From Achromobacter insuavis (GTDB lineage: Bacteria; Pseudomonadota; Gammaproteobacteria; Burkholderiales; Burkholderiaceae_B), in NCBI RefSeq assembly GCF_902859645.1, contig NZ_CADIJR010000032.1, positions 1 to 64,000 on the forward strand: a DNA stretch of 64,000 nt. Reading direction: 5' to 3'. The translations under genes were made by a program, and so were the position numbers. Positions 43,965-52,733 of this stretch are shown here, piece by piece. The notes under the pieces are model-generated. The model ran no database searches and was not told the origin of the DNA. It was given only the letters and a program-made list of their open reading frames with translations. Numbering within the stretch: the first letter of the stretch is position 1; the number at the start of each line of letters is the position of its first letter.

Positions 43965-44924
43965 CTATTGCAGCTTGATCTGCGCCTGGTCGATCACGGT
44001 CTTCCAGCGATCGCGCTCGGCGCGGATCTGCGCGCCGAATTCGGCCGGCGTGTTGCCCAGCGGGAACGCGCCGGTTTCCTCCATCTTGGCCGCGGTGGCG
44101 GGGTCGCGCACCGCCTTGGCGAAGGCCTGCGCCAGCTTGTCGCGCACGTCGGCCGGCATGCCGGCCGGCCCCACCACGCCATACCAGGCGGTGACGTCGT
44201 AGTCCTTGTAGCCCTGCTCGGCGAAGGTCGGCACGTCCGGCAGGCGCGGATTGCGCGCCGCGCCGGTAATCGCCAGCGGACGCAGGTGCTTGCTCTTGAT
44301 GTACGGCAGCGACGACGGGAAGTTGTCGAAGATCACCGGCACCACCCCGCCCACCGTGTCGGTCAGCGCCGGCGCCGACCCGCGGTAGGAGATGCTGTTC
44401 ATCTTGCCGCCCGTGATCTGCAGGAACCAGATCATGCCCAGGTCGTTGATGCCGCCGGCGCCGGCATTGGCGTAGCCGTCCTTGCCCGGATTGGCGCGCA
44501 CGTGCGAGACGAATTCCGCCAGGGTCTTGGCCGGGTATTGAGGATTGACGCTGAGGATGTTGGGGCTGGTCACCAGGTTGCTGACCGGCGTGAAGTCCTT
44601 GACCGGGTCGTAGGCCAGGTTCGGGAACAGGTGCGGCGCGGTGCCGTGGGTGCTGACGGTCGCCAGGCCCACGGTGTAGCCATCCGGCTTGGCGCGCGCG
44701 GTGGCGGCCATGCCGATGGTGCCGGACGCCCCGGTGCGGTTCTCCACCACGATCTGCTGCCCCAGGATCTCGCCGGCCTTGGCCGCGGCCAGCCGACCGA
44801 CGATGTCGGTGGGACCGCCGGCCGGGAACGGCACGATCAAGGTGATGGGACGGTCGGGGAATTCGGCGTGGGCCGCCGGCAACAGGGCGGCCAGCGCCAG
44901 GGCGACGCAAGTCTTGCGGATCAT
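43965..44924 (-). CDS. Bug-family solute-binding receptor (linked to D-aminoacylase)
   Basis: A fourth solute receptor, 319 residues, with a short signal peptide (MIRKTCVALALAALLPAAHA). Core blocks: [59 protein letters not shown], and VTAWYGVVGPAGMPA. Because it is next to the D-acylamino acid deacylase gene on the same strand, N-acyl-amino acids or related carboxylates are possible ligands. The ATG at 44924 is preferred to a longer frame up to 44996, which lacks a signal sequence at its start. Confidence 0.92.
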   Translation of the reverse strand: MIRKTCVALALAALLPAAHAEFPDRPITLIVPFPAGGPTDIVGRLAAAKAGEILGQQIVVENRTGASGTIGMAATARAKPDGYTVGLATVSTHGTAPHLFPNLAYDPVKDFTPVSNLVTSPNILSVNPQYPAKTLAEFVSHVRANPGKDGYANAGAGGINDLGMIWFLQITGGKMNSISYRGSAPALTDTVGGVVPVIFDNFPSSLPYIKSKHLRPLAITGAARNPRLPDVPTFAEQGYKDYDVTAWYGVVGPAGMPADVRDKLAQAFAKAVRDPATAAKMEETGAFPLGNTPAEFGAQIRAERDRWKTVIDQAQIKLQ

Positions 44925-44958
44925 GGGGGTTGTCTCCTGTGGGGATCGGTTCTGCTTG

Positions 44959-46425
44959 TTATGGGGAAATCGGGGGCGCGCCCGCGATGCTGGCATCGCG
45001 GCGCAATATCCTGCCGGGGCGCTGCGTCTCGGGCGCCGCCGGAAACACCGGGCAGCCGTTGACCAGCACGTGCTCGATGCCGGCCGAGGCCAGCGTCGGC
45101 GCGTCCCAGGTGGCGCGGTCGCGCACCGTGTCGGCGTCGAACACCACCACGTCGGCCCAGGCGCCGACGGCCAGCCGGCCCCGGTCCGCCAGGCCGAACA
45201 CGCGCGCCGGCAGCGCCGTCATCTTGGCCACCGCCGCCTCCAGCGTCAGCAGCTCGGCCTCGCGCACATAGCGGCCCAGCACGCGCGTGAAGCTGCCCCA
45301 CAGGCGCGGATGCGGATGCGCGTCGTTGGGCAGGCCGTCGGAGCCCACCATGCAGCACTCGTGCTGGAAGATGCGGCGCACCTCGTTTTCATCCATGGCG
45401 AAGTAGATCGCGCCGGCGGGACACAGGCGGCGCGCGGCCGTGACCGGGTCGCAGTCCCAGCGCGCGGCGATCTCGGCCAGCGACTGGCCGCCGCATTCCG
45501 GATGCGGGGTCGACCAGGTGATGCGGATGTCGTCGATCTGGTCGGCGCGCTCCGGAATCAGGATGGTGGAGCTGCCGGGATAGGGATAGATGTCCAGCGC
45601 CACGTCCACGCCGTCGGCGCGGGCGCGGTCGATGTTGGCCAGCGTGGCCGCGCTCTTGCCCCAGTTGGCGGGCATCATGCATTTGTGGTGCGACAGCACC
45701 GTGGCGCAGCCGGTGCGGCGGCCGACCGACAGCACCTCGTCGACCGCGGCCTCGACCGCGTCGCCTTCGTTGCGGATGTGGCTGGTATGCAGCGCGCCGC
45801 GCGCCGCGGCCACCCGCGCCAGGCCGTCCAGCTCGGCGGCCTCGGCGACGCCGCCGGGCTGGTAGGCCAGGCCCGTGCTGAAGCCCGCCGCGCCGGCCGC
45901 CAGCGCCTCGGCCAGCATGCGCTCCATGGCCTGCTGTTCCGCTTCGGTGGGCTGGGCCGCCGGATCGCGCATGGCGGCCAGGCGCAGATTGGCGTGGCCC
46001 ACCAGCGCGGCCACGTTGATCATCGGCCGCTGCGCCTGCAGCGCGCCGAAGTACGCGGCCATGTCCGTGAACAGCGGCGAATCGCCCAGCAGCGCCAGCG
46101 CCGCGGCGGTATTGCCGGGCAAGGGCGCCGGCGCGCCGCTGATGCCGCAGTTGCCGACCACCACCGAGGTGATGCCCTGGCTGGTCTTCCATTCCAGGCC
46201 CGGCTTTTCCACGAACATCAGGTCGTCGTGGCCGTGGGTGTCGATGAAGCCGGGGGCGACGATCTTGCCGCCGGCGTCGATGCGCCGGCCGGCCGGCATG
46301 GCCGACAGATCGCCGATGGCGGCGATGCGCTCGCCGCGGATGCCGACGTCGGCGCGCCGGCGCGGTCCGCCCAGGCCGTCGATCAGCCAGCCGCCCTCAA
46401 TCACCAGATCCAGATTTTCCTGCAT
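44959..46425 (-). CDS. N-acyl-D-amino-acid deacylase (D-aminoacylase family)
   Basis: An amidohydrolase-superfamily enzyme of 488 residues. It should hydrolyse N-acyl-D-amino acids to a D-amino acid and an acid, using zinc. The metal site begins APGFIDTHGHDDLMF, followed by TSVVVGNCGISGAP (Cys ligand), GLAYQPGG, HTSHIRNEGDAVEAAVDE, LSHHKCMMPANWG and CCMVGSDGLPNDAHPHPRLWGSFTRVLGRYV. The C-terminal adaptor strand is GRLAVGAWADVVVFDADTVRD. ATG 46425 has a ggaag upstream. It is divergent from a LysR regulator with a 147 bp gap. Confidence 0.92.
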   Translation of the reverse strand: MQENLDLVIEGGWLIDGLGGPRRRADVGIRGERIAAIGDLSAMPAGRRIDAGGKIVAPGFIDTHGHDDLMFVEKPGLEWKTSQGITSVVVGNCGISGAPAPLPGNTAAALALLGDSPLFTDMAAYFGALQAQRPMINVAALVGHANLRLAAMRDPAAQPTEAEQQAMERMLAEALAAGAAGFSTGLAYQPGGVAEAAELDGLARVAAARGALHTSHIRNEGDAVEAAVDEVLSVGRRTGCATVLSHHKCMMPANWGKSAATLANIDRARADGVDVALDIYPYPGSSTILIPERADQIDDIRITWSTPHPECGGQSLAEIAARWDCDPVTAARRLCPAGAIYFAMDENEVRRIFQHECCMVGSDGLPNDAHPHPRLWGSFTRVLGRYVREAELLTLEAAVAKMTALPARVFGLADRGRLAVGAWADVVVFDADTVRDRATWDAPTLASAGIEHVLVNGCPVFPAAPETQRPGRILRRDASIAGAPPISP

Positions 46426-46572
46426 GCAACTTCCGCCTTGATGGGGCCGGTTTGGACGCCGGCCGCTCGCGGGACGCCCGCGGGCGCCCCTGTGCTTGAT
46501 GAAGCCCCTAGTATCGTCCGCCGGATCAATCTGCAAAAATTGTTTTTACTGATCCATCTATCTCATTTTGAA

Positions 46573-47541
46573 ATGCATCGCCTGCCCAAGCACGTCACCC
46601 TCAAGCACCTGACCGCGTTCGTCGCCGTGGCGCAGGAGTCCAGCTTCACGCACGCGGGCAAGCGCCTGTTCCAGACCCAGTCGTCCGTGACCAGCCTGGT
46701 GCGGCAGCTGGAAGAGGCGCTGGCCACGCAGCTGTTCGCGCGCACCAGCCGGCGCGTGCTGCTGACCGCGGCGGGCGAGGAATTCCTGCCGCGCGTGATG
46801 CGCCTGCTGGCCGATTTCGATGGCGTGATCGAGGACGTGGTGCGCTTTGGCGCGCTGGAGCGCGGCCGCGTCGGCGTGGCCGCCGCGCCGTCGGCCATCA
46901 CGCAGCTCATCGCGCCGGCGGCGGCGGTGTTCTCGGCGCAGTATCCCGCCATCCGCCTGTATCTCAGCGACGACAATTCCGGCCGCATCCAGCGCAAGGT
47001 GAGCACGCGCGAGGTCGACTTCGGCCTGACCAGCCGCTGGGCCGACGCGCCCGGCCTGCATTTCGATCCGCTGCTGGAAGACCGCTTCGGCGTGCTGTAC
47101 CGGCGCGACGACGCCAGCCTGCGGCCGGGCCGCGACGGCGCCATGCGCTGGGCCGACCTGGCCGGCCGCAAGCTGGTGGGCGTGGTGGACGAGACCGGCA
47201 TCATGGCGCTGCTGCGCGCCCGGGCCGATCTGCCGATCGAGGCGGCGGCGCCCTTCTATGAGGCCTCCAGCACCACCTCGCAGGCGGCGCTGGTGAAGGC
47301 CGGCATGGGCGTGGCGCTGCTGCCCGCGCTGGCGGCGCAGCGCGTGATGGAGCCGGAACTGGCCTACGCGCTGCTGGCGCGGCCGACGGTGGTGCGCACG
47401 ATGTGCATCATCCGCCACAAGGAATACGCGCTGAGCCCGGCGGCCGAGGCGCTGATCCGCGCCATCCGCGATTATCTGCGCGGCGCGGCGCTGCCGGCCG
47501 GTTGCCGGCTGGCGGCGGGCGCGGCGCGCAGGCGCGGTTGA
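46573..47541 (+). CDS. LysR-family transcriptional regulator
   Basis: 322 residues. The helix-turn-helix is in VTLKHLTAFVAVAQESSFTHAGKRLFQTQSSVTSLVRQLEEALATQLFARTSRRVLLT; the effector domain runs from about 90 with VGVAAAPSAITQLIAPAA and ends in a low-complexity Ala/Arg tail. It probably controls the divergent D-aminoacylase and solute-receptor genes; an acylamino acid could be its inducer. The very long upstream open frame (to 44689) crosses the D-aminoacylase in antisense and is not real, so I start at the ATG 46573. Confidence 0.88.
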   Translation: MHRLPKHVTLKHLTAFVAVAQESSFTHAGKRLFQTQSSVTSLVRQLEEALATQLFARTSRRVLLTAAGEEFLPRVMRLLADFDGVIEDVVRFGALERGRVGVAAAPSAITQLIAPAAAVFSAQYPAIRLYLSDDNSGRIQRKVSTREVDFGLTSRWADAPGLHFDPLLEDRFGVLYRRDDASLRPGRDGAMRWADLAGRKLVGVVDETGIMALLRARADLPIEAAAPFYEASSTTSQAALVKAGMGVALLPALAAQRVMEPELAYALLARPTVVRTMCIIRHKEYALSPAAEALIRAIRDYLRGAALPAGCRLAAGAARRRG

Positions 47542-47587
47542 GCGGAGGCGGCAACGCCGTGCTGGCCTCCGTGGCGGCAGGCGCCGT

Positions 47588-48031
47588 TCAGCCGCGCAGC
47601 TTCTCGTCCAGCGCGGCCAGGCCGGCGGCGAACACGCCCTGCCCCACGGCGGTGGCCACCGCCTGCAGGTCGGCGCCGTCCTCGACGCGGAAATCGGCCC
47701 ACCATTCCACCAGCGTGGCGCCGCTCTCGGTGATCGCCGTCAGGGTGACGCCGGCGACGTAGTCGCGCATCGGCAGGTCGGTCTCGATGATCGAGTAGCG
47801 CAGCGCCGTGCCGGGGTCGTCCAGCATCAGCAGCTGCTCGCGCACGAAGCCCGAGGGCTTGAGCGACAGATAGCGCACCGAGCCGACCGCATCGTGGCGG
47901 CCGCCCTCTTCCAGGCGGCTCTGGGCGATGCCGGGATGCCATCCCGCCAGGCCATTGAAATCACGGAACTGCGGCCAGACCTTGGCCAGCGGCGCCTGGA
48001 CGATGGCGCTGGTGTAGACGGTATGCGGCAT
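47588..48031 (-). CDS. SRPBCC-family (START-like) protein
   Basis: A 147-residue polyketide-cyclase/START-like fold protein: VYTSAIVQAPLAKVWPQFRDFNGLAGWHPGIAQSRLEEGG, then VGSVRYLSL and LVEWWADFRVEDGADLQAVAT. Such proteins bind hydrophobic ligands or act as cyclases or hydrolases. It is the last gene of the operon with the TIM-barrel and Tm-1-like proteins (11 bp gaps), each with its own Shine-Dalgarno. Function unknown. Confidence 0.85.
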   Translation of the reverse strand: MPHTVYTSAIVQAPLAKVWPQFRDFNGLAGWHPGIAQSRLEEGGRHDAVGSVRYLSLKPSGFVREQLLMLDDPGTALRYSIIETDLPMRDYVAGVTLTAITESGATLVEWWADFRVEDGADLQAVATAVGQGVFAAGLAALDEKLRG

Positions 48032-48042
48032 GCGGACTCCTG

Positions 48043-48873
48043 TCAGAAAGTCAGTTGCTTGAACTCGCGGGTGGCGGCGGTCAGCGCCTGTTCGGTGGGC
48101 AGGCGCTCCATCGAGCTGGCGCCGTAGAAACCATGGCAATGCCGGCAATGGCGCAGGACGTGGGCGGCGTCCTCGGGCGTGGCGATGGGGCCGCCGTGGC
48201 ACAGCACGATCACGTCCGGACGCACGGCCAGCGCGGCCGCGGCGATGCGGTCGATGGCGGCCACGCAATCGTCCAGCGTCAGCGCGGTCTCGGCGCCGAT
48301 CGAACCGCCGGTGGTCAGGCCCATGTGCGCCACGATGATGTCGGCGCCGGCCTGCGTCATGGCCACGGCGTCGTCCTCGTTGAAGACGTACGGCGTGGTC
48401 AGCATGCCTTTTTCGTGCGCCAGGCGGATCATGTCCACTTCCAGCGCATAGCCCATGCCGGTCTCTTCCAGGTTGGCGCGGAAGGTGCCGTCGATCAGGC
48501 CGACGGTGGGAAAGTTCTGCACGCCGGCAAAGCCCTGGCGCTTGAGGTCGTCCAGGAACACGTCGAAGTCGCAGAACGGATCGGTGCCGTTGACGCCGGC
48601 CAGCACCGGCGTGTGCTTGACCACCGGCAGCACTTCGCGGCCCATGTCGACCACGATCTCGTTGGCGTTGCCGTAGGCCAGCAGGCCGGCCAGCGAGCCG
48701 CGCCCGGCCATGCGGTAGCGGCCCGAGTTGTAGATCACGATCAGGTCGATGCCGCCCGCTTCCTCGCACTTGGCGGACAGTCCGGTGCCGGCGCCGCCGC
48801 CCACGATGGGGGTGCGGGCGCGCACCATGGCGCGGAACTTGTCCAGCAGTTGGTTACGGTCGAAGCGCGGCAT
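48043..48873 (-). CDS. Phosphoenolpyruvate hydrolase-like TIM-barrel protein
   Basis: A 276-residue protein of the PEP-hydrolase/TIM-barrel signal-transduction family. Blocks: [104 protein letters not shown] and [22 protein letters not shown]. In plants, for example tomato Tm-1, this barrel is fused C-terminal to the Tm-1 ATP-binding domain, which here is the neighbouring gene (11 bp away). The biochemical reaction is not established. Confidence 0.88.
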   Translation of the reverse strand: MPRFDRNQLLDKFRAMVRARTPIVGGGAGTGLSAKCEEAGGIDLIVIYNSGRYRMAGRGSLAGLLAYGNANEIVVDMGREVLPVVKHTPVLAGVNGTDPFCDFDVFLDDLKRQGFAGVQNFPTVGLIDGTFRANLEETGMGYALEVDMIRLAHEKGMLTTPYVFNEDDAVAMTQAGADIIVAHMGLTTGGSIGAETALTLDDCVAAIDRIAAAALAVRPDVIVLCHGGPIATPEDAAHVLRHCRHCHGFYGASSMERLPTEQALTAATREFKQLTF

Positions 48874-48884
48874 GGCGGAAATCC

Positions 48885-50096
48885 TCAGTGTGTTGCGATG
48901 TCGAGAAACTGCTCGACCGCGGCGCGGGCGAACAGCGGGTCGTTGATGTGGCGCGGCACGCGCACCAGGCGGCGGTTGGCGGTCTGCACCAGCCGCGACT
49001 CCAGCGCGTCGAACAGCGCGGCGTCGGCCTGCGGGTCCCAGAACGCCTGGCCCGGCGCGTCCAGCGCCGACACGCCGCCTTCCGGAATCAGGAAACGCAC
49101 CGGACCGTCGCAGCGGTTCAGCCTGTCGGCGATCCACTCGCCCTGGCGGCGGTTTTCTTCCACGGTGGTGCGCATCAGCGTCACCTGCGGGTTGTGGGGG
49201 TAGAAGGTGCGGCCCTGGTAGCGCTCGGGCACCGAATCCATGGCGCCGAAATTGACCATGTCGAGCGCGCCGCAAGAGCCGACGTAGGGCGCGCGGGTGC
49301 GGGCCACGGCGCCGAAGCGGTCCTCGGTGCAGGCCAGCACGCCGCCGAACAGGAAGTCGCAGACCTCGGTGGTGGTCAGGTCCAGCACGCCGGACAGCAG
49401 ATGGCTGTCGAGCAGTTTTTCCATCGACTGGCCGCCGGTGCCGGTGGCGTGGAACACCAGGCAGTCATAGCGCGATTCGAGCAGCGGCGTGACCTGCTGC
49501 ACGCAGGCGGTGGTGACGCCGAACATGGTGATGCCGACGGCCGGCTGGCTGTCGCCGCCCATGGCCGTGGCGGCCAGGCGGAAGGCGCCGCCGATGGCGC
49601 CGGCGGCATTGGCCAGCACGCGGCGCGAGATGCGGTTCAGGCCGGCCACGTCGGTCACGGAGTACATCATCGCGATGTCGGACGGGCCAACGTAGGGCGC
49701 AACGTTGCCCGACGCCATGGTCGAGACCATCAGCTTGGGCACGCCGATGGGCAGCGCGCGCATGGCCGGGGTGATCAACGCGGTGCCGCCGGAGCCGCCC
49801 AGGCCCAGCAAGGCGCCGATATCGGGGTTGGCGGCGGCATAGCGCTCGAACGCCAGCGCCATGGCGGCGATGGCGCTGCCACGGTCGCCCGTGAACACGG
49901 CCTGCTCGCCCTGCGGGTGGCTGCGCGCCACCTCCCGCGCCTGCACCTGCGCCGCGCTGGCCGCGCCGGTGGTGGACACGTCCACCGAGACCACGTCCAG
50001 GCCGTCGCGCTTGAGCAGATCGACCACATACTCGGCCTCGTGGCCCTTGGTGTCGTAGGTGGCGGCCACGAAAACCCGCCGATTCGAATGCGTCAT
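48885..50096 (-). CDS. Tm-1-like ATP-binding (UPF0261) protein
   Basis: A 403-residue protein of the UPF0261/Tm-1 N-terminal family: [30 protein letters not shown] at the start, [43 protein letters not shown] (glycine-rich nucleotide site), [31 protein letters not shown] and [18 protein letters not shown]. It is the first gene of a leftward three-gene operon and divergent from a TetR regulator. Plant Tm-1 inhibits tomato mosaic virus replication, which is not informative for a bacterium. The natural substrate is unknown. Confidence 0.9.
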   Translation of the reverse strand: MTHSNRRVFVAATYDTKGHEAEYVVDLLKRDGLDVVSVDVSTTGAASAAQVQAREVARSHPQGEQAVFTGDRGSAIAAMALAFERYAAANPDIGALLGLGGSGGTALITPAMRALPIGVPKLMVSTMASGNVAPYVGPSDIAMMYSVTDVAGLNRISRRVLANAAGAIGGAFRLAATAMGGDSQPAVGITMFGVTTACVQQVTPLLESRYDCLVFHATGTGGQSMEKLLDSHLLSGVLDLTTTEVCDFLFGGVLACTEDRFGAVARTRAPYVGSCGALDMVNFGAMDSVPERYQGRTFYPHNPQVTLMRTTVEENRRQGEWIADRLNRCDGPVRFLIPEGGVSALDAPGQAFWDPQADAALFDALESRLVQTANRRLVRVPRHINDPLFARAAVEQFLDIATH

Positions 50097-50172
50097 GACT
50101 CCTCCGCGGGCGGCTACACTCGGTGCGCGCCTCGATATATGTCCGGGGCGCGTGGCCCTGTAGAATCAAGAA

Positions 50173-50904
50173 ATGAGACGAAAGAATCATACTGAGACAC
50201 CTGTCTCACGTCAAACCACGACCGCCGCGCGCAAGCCGGCCTCCGCCCCGGCGCGCCTGATCGCGCCCGCCAGCCGGCAGGCCGCCGCCAGCGGCGAACC
50301 GCCGCACGGGCCGCGCGCGCGCATGCGCAAGATCCTGCTGGACGCGGCGCAGCGCCTGATGGCGCAAGGCATCACCCCGTCGGTGGCCGAACTGGCCGAG
50401 CACGCGCAGGTGTCGCGCGCCACCGCCTACCGCTACTTCCCGAGCCAGAGCGCGCTGATCGCCGCCGTGGTCGACGAAAGCCTGGGGCCGATCCTGGCCT
50501 GGGACTCGACCGCGCCCGACGCCGCCACCCGCGTCGACGAACTGCTGCGCTTCGCCTACCCGCGCCTGGCGGCCCACGAGGCGCCGCTGCGCGCGGCCAT
50601 CCAGGTGTCGCTGCAGCAGCACGCCGAAGCCAGCGCCGGCCGCGCCGGCAACGAACCGCGGCTGGTGCGCGGCCATCGCGTCGACATTCTCAAGCGCGCC
50701 ATCGCGCCGCTGGCGGACGCGCTGCCGCCGGCGCAGCAGGAACGCGTGGCGCAGGCGCTGTCGCTGGTCTACGGCACCGAAGTGTTCCTGGTGCTCAAGG
50801 ACATCTGGGGCCTGGAATTGCCGGCCGTCACCGACGTCGCGCGCTGGACCGCGCAGGCCATCATCCGCCAGGCGCTGGCCGATGCGGCGGACGGCGCCCG
50901 CTAA
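50173..50904 (+). CDS. TetR-family transcriptional regulator
   Basis: 243 residues if started at ATG 50173. The helix-turn-helix spans about residues 50-95: RMRKILLDAAQRLMAQGITPSVAELAEHAQVSRATAYRYFPSQSALI. The first 45 or so residues are basic, low-complexity and unlike TetR proteins. A TAGAAT at 50161-50166 lies 7 bp before the ATG, so the message may be leaderless. A perfect palindrome lies within the first codons, so the promoter and operator may sit inside the reading frame, or the true start could be internal (for example Met51). It probably represses the divergent Tm-1-like operon and itself. Confidence 0.85.
   Translation: MRRKNHTETPVSRQTTTAARKPASAPARLIAPASRQAAASGEPPHGPRARMRKILLDAAQRLMAQGITPSVAELAEHAQVSRATAYRYFPSQSALIAAVVDESLGPILAWDSTAPDAATRVDELLRFAYPRLAAHEAPLRAAIQVSLQQHAEASAGRAGNEPRLVRGHRVDILKRAIAPLADALPPAQQERVAQALSLVYGTEVFLVLKDIWGLELPAVTDVARWTAQAIIRQALADAADGAR
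50193..50208. promoter_or_regulatory. Predicted TetR operator
   Basis: TGAGACA-CC-TGTCTCA is a perfect inverted repeat with 7 bp arms. A half site TGAGAC occurs 19 bp upstream (50174-50179). The placement between the divergent genes, close to the TetR start, fits an autoregulated TetR site. Confidence 0.7.
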
Positions 50905-50998
50905 CGGCAAGCTGTCATTCCCGCGTCACTCGCGGCCCGCATAGTGCGGGCCTTCGCGGCGCCGCGCCGGTGCGGGCCGCATGACGCTGGAGTATGGA

Positions 50999-52642
50999 AT
51001 GCAGTTCGAAGTAACCCGCCTGCGGCGGGCCCTGATGCCGTTGTCGCTGGCTTGCGTAACCTTGCTGAGCGCCTGCGGCGGCAGCGACGACGATGACGAC
51101 ACGAGCGCGCCGCCGGTCGTGACCGAGCCCGCGCCGCCGGTGAAGACCGGCGCCTGGAGCGCCGGCGACCTGCACGTGCACACGATCCAGTCCGACGACG
51201 CCCAGACCACCCTGGAGAGCGTGCTGGACCAAGCCTTCGACCGCTACAAACTCGACTGGGCCGCGCTCTCGAATCACCTGCGCATGTCGGCGCGCGACAA
51301 CACCGGCGCCAACATCCCCGGCGGCTCGATCCCGTTCTCGACCGGCATGGCGCGCTACGAAGTGCCGTTCATCAAGCAGGCGCAGGCGGCGGGCCGCTAC
51401 GCCGGCAAGATCATCTTCTCGTCGTTCGAATGGGACATGCCCACGCACGACCACGTCAACATCGGCATCGGCATCGGCACCAACGACCCGATGTCCGCCA
51501 AGTCGCTGCGCGCCGTGGCGGAATTCGAATACCTGTACACCAACAAGGCCGCCAACCTGTTCGACGCGCAGCTGGTCGCCGACCTGGCCGGCCAGCCGCG
51601 CGCGTACACCACGCACGCCGACTCGCTGACGGCCCTGAAGTGGCTGCGCGACAAGCACCCCGACAGCTACATGCTGCTGAACCACCCGTCGCGCTATGCC
51701 GGCAAGTACACCATCGGCCAGCTGCGCGAAATGCATGATCTGGCGCCGTCGATCTTCTTCGCCATCGAAGGCATGGTCGGCAACCAGATGGAGCCGGACC
51801 GCGGCGGCTACGCCGAGGCCTACACGCCGGACAAGCTGCCCAACCGCACCTATGGCGGCGTCGACTACCTGGTGGCCAAGCTGGGCGGCACCTGGGACGC
51901 GCTGCTGGGCGAAGGCCGCCACATCTGGACCGTGGCCGATTCGGACTTCCACTTCCGCATCAACGCCACCGGCCAGTACAGCAGCGGCTACGCGCCGGGC
52001 GAATACGCCAAGACCTACGTCTGGAAAGACGGCAAGGACATGGCCGCGGTGGTCACGGGCCTCAAGAGCGGCCGCCTGTTCGGCGTCTTCGGCGACCTGA
52101 TCGACGCGCTCGAATTCCAGGCGCAGGGCGCGTCGGGCACGGCCCAGATGGGCGGCGAGCTGACGGCGGCCAAGGGCGAGCAGGTGGAAGTCACCATCCG
52201 CTTTCGCAGCCCCGCCAGCAACCACTACGAGTATCCGATCGAAAGCGGCAACCCCACCTACGTCAAGCCGACCGTGCACCACGTCGACCTGATCGTGGGC
52301 GATGTCGGCGCCCGCGCCGCCGCCGGCACGCCGGCATACGACAACGCCACCAATCCGAGCACCCGCGTGCTGGGCCGCTACACGAGCAAGGACTGGACCG
52401 TGGACAAGGACGGCTACAACGTCATCAAGATCAAGCTGACCGCCGACAAGAGCCAGTACCTGCGCCTGCGCGGCACCAACCTGGCGCCCGACGTGGCCGG
52501 CGAGACCGCCAACGGCGAACCGCTGCCGGACGCCAAGATCGACCTGACCGACAACGCCGCCCGCTTCAACGCCATCAATGCGCGCAACTACAACGACCTG
52601 TGGTTCTACTCGAATCCCGTGTTCGTGACGGTCAAGCAGTAA
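50999..52642 (+). CDS. PHP-type metallohydrolase lipoprotein (CehA/McbA-like)
   Basis: A 547-residue lipoprotein. The signal peptide (RRALMPLSLACVTLLSAC) ends in a lipobox LLSAC, followed by an acidic linker GGSDDDDDTSAP. The catalytic part begins GDLHVHTIQSDDA (His-x-His metal motif) and continues with WAALSNH, FSSFEWDMPTHDHVNI, NHPSR, EGMVGNQ and VADSDFHFR (Asp-x-His), all consistent with a PHP-fold metal centre; a beta-rich C-terminal domain follows from about residue 380. The substrate (a phosphate ester, amide or carbamate) is unknown. The start ATG 50999 follows GGAG; an ATG 18 bp upstream is also possible. Confidence 0.85.
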   Translation: MQFEVTRLRRALMPLSLACVTLLSACGGSDDDDDTSAPPVVTEPAPPVKTGAWSAGDLHVHTIQSDDAQTTLESVLDQAFDRYKLDWAALSNHLRMSARDNTGANIPGGSIPFSTGMARYEVPFIKQAQAAGRYAGKIIFSSFEWDMPTHDHVNIGIGIGTNDPMSAKSLRAVAEFEYLYTNKAANLFDAQLVADLAGQPRAYTTHADSLTALKWLRDKHPDSYMLLNHPSRYAGKYTIGQLREMHDLAPSIFFAIEGMVGNQMEPDRGGYAEAYTPDKLPNRTYGGVDYLVAKLGGTWDALLGEGRHIWTVADSDFHFRINATGQYSSGYAPGEYAKTYVWKDGKDMAAVVTGLKSGRLFGVFGDLIDALEFQAQGASGTAQMGGELTAAKGEQVEVTIRFRSPASNHYEYPIESGNPTYVKPTVHHVDLIVGDVGARAAAGTPAYDNATNPSTRVLGRYTSKDWTVDKDGYNVIKIKLTADKSQYLRLRGTNLAPDVAGETANGEPLPDAKIDLTDNAARFNAINARNYNDLWFYSNPVFVTVKQ

Positions 52643-52733
52643 GGCGCCACTGGATTGACCGACCCCTCCCCACTTGCTACATATAAGGGCGCAACTGCAC
52701 TTGGTTCCTGATTATTCTCATTGGAGGATTTTT

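Noticed and set aside
41338-44910. A 1190-codon minus-strand open frame across the PepSY-ApbE-diflavin operon
   Set aside because: It is antisense to clearly identified genes, lacks recognisable domains and comes from the GC-rich codon bias that keeps shadow frames open.
44689-46572. Upstream extension of the LysR gene to 44689 (a 950-residue frame)
   Set aside because: The LysR helix-turn-helix begins right after ATG 46573 and the extension is antisense to the D-aminoacylase gene.
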